A model generated the notes under the pieces. That model was given only the letters and a program-made list of their open reading frames with translations, was not told the origin of the DNA and ran no database searches. Positions 1 through 10,587 of a stretch of 64,000 nt of DNA are shown here, one piece after another (position 1 is the stretch's first letter; every line of letters begins with the position of its first letter). The DNA is from Amphiura filiformis (Eukaryota; Echinodermata; Ophiuroidea; Amphilepidida; Amphiuridae): the NCBI RefSeq assembly GCF_039555335.1, contig NC_092635.1, positions 66,677,558-66,741,557 on the forward strand. The letters are read 5' to 3'. Made by a program: the position numbers and the translations under genes.

Positions 1-1132
1 GTTTAAACTGCCTTATCTTGGGTTTACATCCCTTATCTAGCGATAAGGCACCTTATCTGTGGTTTAGACGGCCTTATCCGGGGTAACGTTCCTTACCTGT
101 GGCTCATGAGATGCTTAACCTTAGCATATCGCAGTCTAAACCCAGATAAGGCATCTAAACCCCAGATAATGCGCCGCGCCGTAACACCAGATAAGGGACG
201 TAGACCCCGGATAAAGCAGTCCAAACCCCAAATAAGGCGCCTTAACCCTAAATTAGGAACATATATCCAGATAAGGCATCTTAATCCCCACATAAGGTGC
301 CTTAATTCTAGATAAGGGTCGTAAACCCCAGATAAGGCTCGTAAACCTCAGATAAGGCATCTAAACTCAAGATAAGGCGCCTTAACCCCATATAAGAGAC
401 GTAAACTCAGATATGGCAGTGTAAACCCCAGATAAGGCCCCGTAACCCCAGATAAGGGACGTAGATCTCAGATAAAGCAGCCCAACCCCAAATAAGGCGC
501 CTTAACCCTAAATAAGGAACATAAACCTACGATAAGAGAAGTAACCCCCAGATAAGGCATCCTAAACCCCAGATAAGCCGCCTCCTTAGCCCCAGATAAG
601 GAACGTAAACCCCAGATAAGGCATCTAAACCACAGATAAGGCACCTTAACTTCAGATGAGGGACGTAAACCTGGGATAACACAGTCTAAACCCCAGATAA
701 GGCATCTAAACCCCATAGAAGGCGCCTTAACCCCAGCTAAGAGACGTAAGTCCAGATAAGGCAGTCTAACCCCCAGATAAGGCGCCTCCTTAGCCCCAGA
801 TAAGGAACGTAAACCCCAGATAAGGCATCTAAACCACAGATAAGGCACCTTAACTTCAGATGAGGGACGTAAACCTGGGATAACACAGTCTAAACCCCAG
901 ATAAGGCATCTAAACCCCATAGAAGGCGCCTTAACCCCAGCTAAGAGACGTAAGCCCAGATAAGGCAGTCTAACCCCCAGATAAAGCGCCTTCCGTCAGA
1001 TAAGGAGCGTAAACCCCAGATAAGGCATCTAAACCCCAGATAAGGTGCCTTGTCCATAGATAAGGGACGTACACTGCAGATAGAGCAATCTAAACCGTAC
1101 CCCAGATAAGGGACGTAAACCCCAGATAAAGC
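1..1132. repeat. GATAAGG minisatellite, 20-bp unit, with strand inversion
   Basis: Degenerate tandem repeat of about 20 bp with core CCCCAGATAAGG followed by a variable tail. Tails cycle among CATCT, CGCCT, GACGT and CAGTCT types, so several units form a higher-order block. A 204-bp block is duplicated almost exactly (compare 581-770 with 785-974). In the first ~95 bases the unit is on the opposite strand (CCTTATC), so the array flips orientation near 95-125. Long frames across it only reflect the repeat. Confidence 0.93.
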
Positions 1133-1244
1133 TGAAATGACATAACTATGTTTCCATTACTATTTTAAAATTAGCCAAAAAAGGGGAGTTAATTCATGAC
1201 CCTAGGTGCTCCCATTCAAAAATTACATTTACGCTCTACCAAAT

Positions 1245-1570
1245 GGGGGCCATCTTGGATTTCTGGGCAAAAATTATGTTATAACGGCAAATTAATGTCA
1301 GATTCGGATTTCTTGGGGTCGACTTACCCGAAAAAGTGTCTTTGTACATGATTTTAGATACTCTGGTTCAAAACTTATTTTTTCAAGCTGGCGCCGGCCA
1401 CCATCTTGGATTTCTGGATGAAAATGATGCCGTAATGTCATTTTAATGTCAGAATCGGAATCCTTGTGCTCGACATACCCGAAAAAGTGTCTTTGTACAT
1501 GATTATAGATGCTCTGGTTCAAAACTTATTTTTTCAAAATGGTGGCGGTGGCCATTTTGGATTTCGACCT
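1245..1570. repeat. Direct duplication, ~151-bp period
   Basis: Two and a half diverged copies of a 151-bp unit. The segment ACCCGAAAAAGTGTCTTTGT starts at 1326 and again at 1477. The phrase GCCATCTTGGATTT or its variant GCCATTTTGGATTT recurs near 1250, 1400 and 1550. No coding signal is visible. Confidence 0.8.
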
Positions 1571-1669
1571 CTAGCGAAAAATGCCGGGATTTTCACGAGG
1601 GACATGGGGGCTACTTTTTTTTCTAAATGGTCCATAGAAGCCGAATCAATCGTCAAACCTTACTAGCCA

Positions 1670-2880
1670 GAGAATGGTCACGGAATTGAGGTTATTGACC
1701 TAACTATACAAGCCTTTTCACTAATCCCAAGTTGCTTGCTTGTCGAATTTTTAATAAATTAAGAAATGCCAGTGCTCACGTCATTTATAAATGATTACCA
1801 TAATTATTGTCATGTACTTCCCATCAGCAAACTCAAAACATTTTATAGAAAACATCTAAATGTTGGATTTTATAAAGGGTATAAAAGGAGTTAATAACCA
1901 TCAGATGGCATTCTCGAAAACTTTAACTCGATAGCAAAACATATTAACATAATGTTATTAAGCGTTGACAAAATATTTTGAAAAAAGTTTACAGCAAATA
2001 TGTTGCAATAATATTTTGAAAATATTTTTAATGCAAATAATTCAAATCAATTTTCACCTGATACCAAAATCTGCATTTTTTATGATTAGGTAATTAAGCG
2101 CAGCATGAAGGATGGGTCTTAATGTGGTCACACATTTGAGCAGTTAGCTCAAAAAATGACGAATTCCAAGGGGCACTTTGAAAAATCACGCTTATGAAGT
2201 AGCATTATATGGCAGTGGTGAACAACCTTTTTAACTCAACCTTTCTAACTCACCTAGTTAGCGTCATATATATATATATCAAAAAGTATAAAAGCTATGA
2301 TTTTAGTACTTGCTCTATGTTTCAATTACTTATTCTTTTCAAAATATCTGAATTTTCAACCCGGTACAAGCTTTAATAAGGGGGGACCATACATTTGTAT
2401 GAGAAAGAAATCTACCATCTATATCCAAACTCACGTGTTATTCCAATGCACATTTTGCTTCACCGGGCCGCCCTGGCTTGGTCGCATTTGGAAGAGGGGT
2501 GTCACGAAACAGTAATAGCTACAAATTTAGCACTTTCTGTCAAGCAAGTATGGTTTATTCTCTACATGTCCATCTTTAAATCATTAGCATAGTCCTTATA
2601 ATAACGGGGGACCGCCTTGATGAGTAAATGACAGCACACCAGTGAAAAATACCCCAAAACTCAGTCAGTGGAGCTCCGGCCGTACATGTCAAAAGCGTCA
2701 TTATCAATTGGATTAGTCGACCGTAGCGGATAATTCGATCGCTCATTTGATTAATATTATCCCGTGGTAATAAATTTGCATTGGACAATCGATTACTATA
2801 ATGGTTTAGTACCGCATATCTCGGTTTTATCTTCGCTAAGCGGGTTTATGGCTGTAAAGGTTACGGTGAATTTGCCGTGG
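1670..2880. other. Unannotated AT-rich stretch
   Basis: No gene, RNA or recognisable repeat was found here. There is a short TA run at 2268-2279. The open frames are short and lack codon or domain signals. Confidence 0.5.
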
Positions 2881-2894
2881 ACATAACTGCACTA

Positions 2895-3925
2895 TGTCAG
2901 TAAGTTTGTTGTCACAGAGTTTGAGCCCGGTACCCCTTACAGATGTCCAGAAATAATAAATAAAAACTTTACACGATTCATGTAAATGTTTACGTACAAT
3001 TTTGAGGTTCTAATCTAAACGTACATATCATGATATGGCATACGGTAAATGTCAACAAGCTGTGTGACTATTTGTCTGTGTGGGGGTGTACCTTAATTAA
3101 AGGCCTATTCAGTGATTTGCTCAGGATAAAAATCATCAACATTCAGATTTTGGCAACTTTCTTTGTGTCATAGCTAACATTGTCTGGTTAAGCTGCAAGC
3201 CGTGTATTAAAGACAAAATAAGACAGTTTATGAATCTGTAATTTCTCTATTTGAGTAGAGAAATTAGCAACATTTGAATGTGGCTTCAACTTTGTCAATA
3301 CTGCTGTTTTCATCTTTTTTTGCCAAATTGTTCATTTCAAAAATACTTTTAAAATGACAATATTAACTAGTGGCAAATGTTTGTCATAGACCACAAACCT
3401 AGCTGAAGGGTGTTGGTGTTGTGGAGGTATCTGACCCCTGCAAAATGTTCCAAAAATGTTCCCCTGGTCATAGGTTTGTTGTCACCGAGTTTGAGTCCCG
3501 TATTCCTTACAGATGTCCAGAAAATGCAATTTTAAGATTGGACCCCAGATGATCTTTGACCTGATCCTGAAAAATATTCCAAAAATGTTCCCCTGGTCAT
3601 CAAGTTTGTTGTCACCAAGTATGATCCCCGTACCCAATACCGATGTCCAGAAAATACATTACTAAGATTTGACCTCTGCATGACTTTTGATCTGACCCCC
3701 GCAAAATGTTCCCCTGGTCATGAGATTTGTTGTCACAGAGTTTGAGCCCCACACCCCTTACAGATATCCAGACAATGAAATTATAAGATTTGACCCCAGA
3801 TAACCTTTGACCTGACCCCTGCAAAGTGTTCCAAAATGTTCCCCTGATCATTAAGTTTGTTGTCACCGAGTTTGAGCCACATAACCCTTACAGATGTCCA
3901 GGTAATGCAATTGTAAGATTTTTCC
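2895..3925. repeat. ~125-bp tandem repeat with DR1-like half-sites
   Basis: Units begin with TTTGTTGTCAC near 2905, 3475, 3605, 3727 and 3856, followed by GAGTTTGAGCCCC, TTACAGATGTCCAG, a GACC-rich part, and AAATGTTCCCCTGGTCAT. The last four units are contiguous; the first is separated by another repeat (3101-3365). The GACC-rich part contains near-matches to the DR1 nuclear-receptor site in reverse complement (TGACCTTTGACCT), for example TAACCTTTGACCT near 3800 and TGATCTTTGACCT near 3550. Confidence 0.85.
3101..3365 (+). mobile_element. Partial copy of TTAA-flanked MITE family
   Basis: Starts AGGCCTATTCAGTGAT directly after TTAA (3097-3100) and follows the complete copy at 8439-8819 through the CAGATTTTGG, GACAAAATAAG and GTCAATACTGCTGTTTTC segments. 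The right terminal repeat is missing, so it is truncated. Confidence 0.75.
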
Positions 3926-3985
3926 ACGCAAGCGTGGGGTATAATAGCAGATGCATATATGCAAATGACATCATTGTACTATATA

Positions 3986-6438
3986 ATACAGACTTGACAT
4001 TTAATATGGAATATTTTTTCGCAAAATTCCAAGACTGGTCTAGAACGGGTCTGCATAAACCGCACGGGCTAAATATTAATTCGGGTGTGTCGGGAGATGG
4101 TGTAAAATAATTGTTTGACAGAAAATGTGCTTTCCATTAGTTTACATTATGGCGCTCATAATGTAGTGAATTAGCCTAAAATGGCGGATTTAAGACTACA
4201 TGCTCTTTTTGGTTGAAATTTGTGGCGGGAAATAATCCCGCCCAAACATTAAAGTAATCTTTTCCTACAACTAAATATCATAGTCAGGAAATTAATGATG
4301 CATCTGGTACCCAGCAAACACAAAAACGTTTTGAAAACGTTTTAAATAAGTTATATTTTGGCTTTTGGTTTAGGTAAAAACGTTTTAATAACATTAAAAT
4401 GTCGGGTTATATAAAGGTCATGATAACGTTTTAAAACGTTTTGTATGAAAAAACATACTACAACAATATTTTTAAATGTTTTCAAAAAATGTTATTGTAA
4501 ACTATTTTTTCAAACATGTTTGCCAAATATTGTGTCAATACTTAAATAACATTATGTTAAAATATTTGAACCCAGCAAACACAGAAATTTTCTTAAAATG
4601 TTTTTTTTTTTTTCAAAACCTTTTAATAACATTTAAATGTCGGGTTATATAAAGGTCATGAAAACGTTTTTAAAATGTTATTGAAAATATTTTGGGCAAA
4701 CATTTTTGCAAAATATTTTTCAACCCCAAAATAACATTCTGTTTAGAATGTTTTGTATCAAGTTTTCAAGAATGTTTTTGGAATGTTATTAAAACGTTTT
4801 TATACCCTTTATATAACCCGACATTTAAACGTTTTCTGTAAAACATTTTTGTTTGCTGAGCAGTAGATTATCAAAAATGTTTTTAAGGTTATGCAAACGT
4901 TTTATACTCTTAATATACCCTTTATATAACCCGACATTTAAACTTTTTCTGACAACCTTTTATAACCTTTTGCGAACGATGTCGAAAACGTTTTGTGTTT
5001 GCTGGGTAGCTTAGATCATAACTTTCATTATACTTAGTTGCAATTATCCCAGATAAGTCTTGATTTGTTTTTACAGAGTCTTGAATTGTCGATGTTTTTG
5101 ATCAAAAAACATCACTCGGTGTATTTTGAAACTCGAGGCATTAACTCTTCTCAAATTAGCCCCAAATCATAATTTATTATATGCACGTGTAGCAAACACC
5201 AATGGGAATAATTGGACGTTGTTTGCGGAGCCTAAATTTGGTTTGATTTTATTTCACAATAATTCTAAGGTGAGAATTTTGACCTGACATTTCCTTTTTG
5301 GATTTCCAATTTAAATTCATTGATATGTGATATTTTGAATAAATGAAGAGTACACTTACCTTTCTGCAACAATTTCCATCATTAAGCATCTGCTGATAAC
5401 CAACATTTTAGCTGAAAACAGTCCCTTCCTATCATTTTTGAACAAAATGTTGTTCAAAAGTGCGTACACTACGCGTATATACTGGCACAGCGAGGTACCG
5501 GTAATGGAGAGAGCTATTTACGGTGGGGTATCTATTGTAAGCTATTAGGGTAGGCCTATAGTATATCTTTTAGTATTTTTTTATTCTTTTTACTAATGCG
5601 CTGTGCCGTTTTTCAAACACGGCCCTGAATGAAATTGATGGGCAAGTACCCTTACGGAGATTGAATTTGATTTTTGTAGGGGTAAAATTTCTGAATTTGA
5701 GCAACATTATTCTGGTATTATCAAATTTATTGAGGGTTAAGGTGATATTTACTGAACCTAAATACCAATAAGCGTTCATCAGAACAGACATGTACTTGTA
5801 ATCTACAATTTTTGAAAGTGGGAGGAGCTTTAAAAATATTGCTCTTAAAAGTGGTACGTCCGCACTCAAAAATTTTGAATGACCCCCTGGGGCCAAATGT
5901 TATAAACTTACTGTACACAAAGAAACATCGTGAGTTCATTGGACAATCAGGAATCCGAGCTGTTGTTTATGTACCATAAGTGTGTACCAGTTGACTCCAG
6001 GGGGCCATTCAAATTGTCTGAGTACCATATTAAGAGTCATATTTTAAGCTCCTCCCATGTTCAAAAAATTGGTACATTGCAAGTGTATTTCAGCTGTGAT
6101 TAATGCCAATTGCTGACGAGGTTTAGGAAATATCACCTCAAACCCCTATAAACTTGATAATAACAGAACAATGTTGCATAAAGTCCAAAATTGTTTCTCC
6201 AAAAAAGCTCAAATTCAGTATCCCTAAATCCGCCATTTTAGGCAAATTCACTACATTATGAGGACCATAATCTAAACTTATGGAATACACGTTTTCTATC
6301 AAACTATTATTTTACACTATCTCCCGACACACCCCAATTCCAATTAATATTTAGCCCGTGCGGTTTATGCAGACCACTTCCAGACCAGTCTTGGAATTTT
6401 GCGAAAAAAATATTCCATATTAAATGTCAAGTCTGTAT
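3986..6438. mobile_element. Foldback element with long inverted arms, interrupted
   Basis: Left arm 3986-4193 pairs with right arm 6225-6438. Both ends are CAGACTTGACATTTAATATG in opposite orientations, and AATGGCGGATTTA lies at the inner end. Closer to the centre, 5690-5885 is also the inverse of about 6000-6212, around a midpoint near 5945. The simplest reading is one large palindrome whose left arm was split by a ~1.5-kb insertion (about 4195-5690) that includes the 4310-5006 MITE. No transposase frame is visible. Confidence 0.8.
4310..5006. mobile_element. CAGCAAACAC-family MITE, TA target site, self-nested
   Basis: Begins CCCAGCAAACAC after TA (4308-4309) and ends GTGTTTGCTGGG before TA (5007-5008). 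The inside is rich in AACGTTTT and contains TGTCGGGTTATATAAAGG in both orientations. A second left end (4571) and a degraded right end (about 4859) lie inside, which suggests a second copy inserted into the first. TA flanks are typical of Tc1/mariner-type non-autonomous elements. Confidence 0.85.
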
Positions 6439-6654
6439 GTGGCAGAAGAAGCATTTTGAAGGTATTTGGTTAAATACAGGAAATGCCCCCTTTAAATGAC
6501 CTTTGACTCCAATTCTGTTTAAACCTACGGTCACTGAATATAGCCAATACATAGGCCTATGTGCAAGTTACGTAATTGTAGGGTGTAACATATGTAGCAG
6601 GAGAAGCATTTTGACATTTTTGTTGCCAGAAAGAAAAAAGAAGGTAAAAAGCAG

Positions 6655-6725
6655 AATCGGATAGCACAATACCTAGATGGGATAGCATAATAATACCTAG
6701 CATAAAAATACCTAGTTATGGAAAT
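6655..6725. repeat. Short degenerate ATACCTAG repeat
   Basis: ATACCTAG recurs four times with spacers around GGGATAGCATAA. It is a minor low-complexity patch. Confidence 0.5.
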
Positions 6726-6922
6726 GTATACATGGGTATTTCTCTGAAAAGGTGTACTATTTGAAGATAGGCAAATATGAATTTGAAAATGATTATAAAA
6801 ATGTTTCCTTTACATATCTGTAAGGATGTAAGTCTCTAGTGCATGAAAACAATATTTGGCGCAATCTTTAGGGCGCCCTCTATATTATAGAGGGCGTAAT
6901 CTGCAGGTTGTGCCAGGTGAGC

Positions 6923-7611
6923 ATCATCTCCGTCACATTTAGGCCAAAAAGGAAATAAGGACAAAAAATTGTTAAAACTCTTAATTATGAGTTTTATGGA
7001 TAACTTGTAAGTTGCTTGATTCATGTTTGCTTTTTTCATTTAAAAAAATATGATTTTGTACTTTCGTCATTTAGTTGGGACAATGAGAGGCAGGCTGTAC
7101 GGAAAATGTCATGTCTGTTAGTATTTTTTTTATACAAACTTAAGTATATTCATAATTTTGCTTGAAATAACTAAATAAATTTCTATTGACATAGTAAACA
7201 CATACAATATCAATTACATTTCCAAATAGTAAATTCCATGTTGTCTGGGTCAAAGGTCAAATAAAGGTCAACAACAATTGTGATGGAGATGACAATGCTG
7301 TGATGGAGATGATAGTGATGTGACGGAGATGATATTTCTACACAAATTCCTATAGAGAATCATCTCCGTCACAGACATTTGATTTCAGTAATGTTTTCAC
7401 ACTACTTGAAAATTAAATTCATACAGATGAGAAGGTCTAGAATTGGTAAGCATTTTCTGATAAACTAAACTGGACTTCGCTGTATCTCAAGATCCGGTGA
7501 TGTGATGGAGATGATGGTGATGTGACGGAGATGATATTTCTACACGAATTCCTATAGAGAATCATCTCCGCCACGGCAAATTGTGACGCCAACTGATGTA
7601 GCGGAGATGAT
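6923..7611. repeat. Cluster of nine GTGACGGAGATGAT motifs with two hairpins
   Basis: Copies or one- to two-base variants lie at 6923 (-), 7280, 7300, 7320, 7359 (-), 7502, 7522, 7561 (-) and 7598. The pairs 7320/7359 and 7522/7561 form 14-bp inverted repeats around a 25-nt spacer. The whole hairpin unit is duplicated about 202 bp apart. No terminal repeats were identified. Confidence 0.85.
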
Positions 7612-8438
7612 GGTTCAGACATTGCTTACGATTAATAGCAGGGTTAATCTTACCCACGTGTTACATATCACAACAACAGCTTGTGGGACATATTCAACCA
7701 TCATTATTTTCCGGAAATTTTCAACAATAAGACTTATATCAAATTGATCAGAAACGTTTGGAGATGATGTTGAATAAAGGTACGCACGTGTATACTTGAA
7801 GATACCCTCAAAATTGGCAGGAAAAGAGTGCCAATGTGCACCTATTCCGGGTTGATGTTTTTCGTCGTCTGTAAAAGGCAGCGTACAGGGTCAAATTATT
7901 GACCTCTGATATTTGGTCTTCACCTCCAGTCGTTTTGATGCCAATGTGACGGCAATGATGCAAAACCAAGGGACAGCAATTTTTTGACACAAATTTTTGA
8001 ATTATTCCATAATATTGAATTTAGAAGTGGTTTTAAGCATTTAAACCTTCTTAGACATGATATTTACCCCAGTCAGTGGTAATTTTCACTTCCCACACTT
8101 GCTCACAAAAATACTACAAAATCACTAAAATTCGGTGCGTGACATCGGGACATGGGGTTTTCAGGGGGGTCGTCAGATATTGAAGAATTTTTTGACACCA
8201 AAAAATTAATTTTTCCCTACTTGGATGTTCTTAACTATTTTTATACATACAAAAGTCCATGACTAAGCCAAAAAAGAAAAAAACAATCCGCTTTTAAAAC
8301 TTTTATGAGCGCCGAAAGTCGCGGGACTTAAAAGTTACTCTTTTCAGAGAATCACCCACATCAGTTATGGAAATGTAAACATAATTTTACTGTTTATGTT
8401 TTTAACACTTTCGCTGGCTTTACTGAATAAACTTTTAC

Positions 8439-8819
8439 AGGCCCATTCAGTGATTTGCTCATCCGGACGATCGTAAAAATCATCAAAATTCAGATTTTGG
8501 TACAATTTGTCATTGGCATCGTCTGTTAGTGGTTCGGCGGCCCGGGTTCGGCGGAAAGCCATCATTTAAGACAAAATAAGGCATTTTACATGAATCTGCA
8601 ATTTATATACTGACAGTATATACATTTACTAGCTACATGTACTTCAATGGGGCTTCAACTTAGTCAATACTGCTGTTTTCTTCGTTTTGGGTTTTTTTTT
8701 GCCAAATTTTGCATTTCTAAGATACCACGATTTGAATGGCGTTTCCTTCACTTTTAAGCAGTTTATAAACAATTTTAATTTGTTTACATTTTCTCTGCAA
8801 GGGATCACTGAATGGGCCT
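8439..8819. mobile_element. MITE with 16-bp TIRs and TTAA-type flank
   Basis: Perfect 16-bp terminal inverted repeats AGGCCCATTCAGTGAT / ATCACTGAATGGGCCT. The right flank is TTAA (8820-8823) and the left flank TTAC (8435-8438), one substitution from TTAA. The partial relative at 3101 has an intact left TTAA. TTAA duplication is the hallmark of piggyBac-type transposition. No protein is encoded. Confidence 0.85.
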
Positions 8820-8829
8820 TTAATTCTAT

Positions 8830-9400
8830 TCATACACGGCTCGTGGATCATAACAATTTATGAACCCAGTTTCCATGGCAACCTTTAAAAAAAATCCAAT
8901 TAACACATATAAATCATTCCGTGTTAACAATGAACATGTCATTTGAGACAAATGATAGCTTGCAGTGATTGTTATGGGCCCCATTCATAGTCAGTTTAGT
9001 TTTGGCTATAGTACATTTTTAACATTGAAATAAAATTCAGAATTTCGATGGAGTCGCAACTCGTAGGCTTAGAGTTATGCTTTTACCACATTTGCCAGTT
9101 GCACTTGAGTAGGCCTAGGTAGTTTTCATATCCAAGTCTCGCTCGCTGGCCGCGCACAAAATTCGTCGGTGGGCCGCATGTGGCCTGCGGCCCGGGCCGT
9201 AGTTTGCGCACGTGCACCCATATGGTCAATTACGTCAAAAGCTTTGGATATGTCTAGGCCTATAGATAGGCTACGCGCTATATTAGTGTAATTATTTTCT
9301 AATGCATATATATTATTGGGGGGGGGGTGTCGATAAGGTTGTATAATATACTATATACCATCTAGTGGAATAATTGGCTCTGAATCCAAAATTATATTAC
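8830..9400. other. Unannotated stretch
   Basis: No gene or clear repeat. It includes a short GC-rich patch near 9150-9205 and a G run at 9319-9327. Confidence 0.45.
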
Positions 9401-9431
9401 CTTTAAAATTTAAAACTATCAAAAATCGTAC

Positions 9432-9521
9432 CTCTTTTCTGGCTTTGGGTTGCCACGGATACGATGCAACAAGCGTAGCACAAACTATCATGAATATCAA
9501 CATCAATGCCGCCTTCTTCAT
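9432..9521 (-). CDS. Candidate signal-peptide exon of a small secreted protein
   Basis: Reading the minus strand from ATG at 9521 gives 30 codons: MKKAALMLIFMIVCATLVAS, then YPWQPKARKE. This has the layout of a secretory signal peptide: a lysine n-region, a ~16-residue hydrophobic core and a small-residue cleavage site after ALVAS-like residues. The frame reaches a consensus-like 5' splice site (GAG/GTACGA, GT at 9431-9430) in phase 0. A basic ARK stretch follows the predicted cleavage site, as in peptide precursors, but no family is recognised. A possible 3' splice site (AACAAG) lies just upstream of the ATG. The downstream exon, which should lie below 9430 on this strand, was not found, so a chance frame remains possible. 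Confidence 0.4.
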
Positions 9522-9707
9522 GATGACACCTTGTTAGCGAATTTAGGATATGATTTTGCACAAGATATAGTAGGCCTACCAATATCATGTCAGATGTGTT
9601 CTCTGCCGTTAGTAATGTGAGTTCAACAAAAAGTGTAGGGCCGCAGATCATAACTCAACTGGAAAATTGCGTGGGTAGAAATATAGGATTTTTTGGCAAA
9701 TGTTGTT

Positions 9708-10490
9708 TTTAGCCGTGGCGGATCCAGGAATTTTGGAAACGGGGGGGGGTATAGCACATTCGAAAGTTTTTTCGGCAACTTGAATAGCTGCGAAACGGCC
9801 ATCACGGGTTTTTATTTGGGGGGTCAGAGGAGGTGACCAAAAACTGTAGGCCTACGGGTGTCCTAAACAGAGGCCAAAACGGAGACCTATTTATCCATAC
9901 GCAGGGGGGGCTGTCTGAGGCGGATGTGCCCCAGAATATTTTTGGGAATAAATGAAATTAATGGCCCAATTTAAAGCCATATTATAACATTGGGCAAAAA
10001 ATGTTTGCAAAAAATATTTTACAATTTAACATTTTGAAATTTTTTTAATATATATATATTTATAACACGACATTTAATGTTATTAAAACATTTTCATCTG
10101 AACTCAAACCCAGAGTATAACATGATTCAAACATTTTTAAAACATTTGTGTGTTTGCTGGGCTTCTTTATCCATACAGAGGGGGTCTCAGGGGAATGTGC
10201 CCGCTGAGTATTTGAAAAAAGTATTAAGGCCCAATTGAAGCCATTTCGTGGACCATTTTCATACTATTGTTGTTATTATTGCCTAAAATGAAAAAATTTC
10301 GGATGTCCAAAATTGGCACTTCTTGTTCCATACGCAGAGTGTGTCTGTCTCTTGGGGATGCGCTCCCCTAATTATTTGGAGAATGATTTAAAATAAAGGC
10401 CCAATAATATTGAAGCTATTTCGTTGACCATTTTAAAACTGTTATTACGCGATGTGTAATAAGATCATTTTTACAAAGGGGTTTCACGGG
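9708..10490. mobile_element. Degraded hAT-like repeat with three internal diverged copies
   Basis: A left end CCGTGGCGGATCCAGGAATT resembles CAGTGGCG-type hAT MITE termini; no matching right end was found. Inside, the phrase TTTATCCATACGCAG or a variant, followed by GGCCCAAT and AAGCCATTTCGT, occurs three times (about 9889, 10167, 10327). A right-terminal fragment of the CAGCAAACAC family ends at 10161 (GTGTTTGCTGGG). Confidence 0.6.
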
Positions 10491-10587
10491 CATTGTCGTC
10501 GCTAGACCAATATGACATTAACTGTAACATTAACGATAGGTCTATTACGAAACAACAGCACACTTTCGTAACACATTAATCATTTAT

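Noticed and set aside
468..920. 150-residue minus-strand frame with repeated FRCLIWGL-like phrases
   Set aside because: Translation of the 20-bp minisatellite; no start context or codon bias independent of the repeat.
5570..5896. 108-residue minus-strand frame
   Set aside because: Lies in the inner arm of the foldback element and has no conserved motif.
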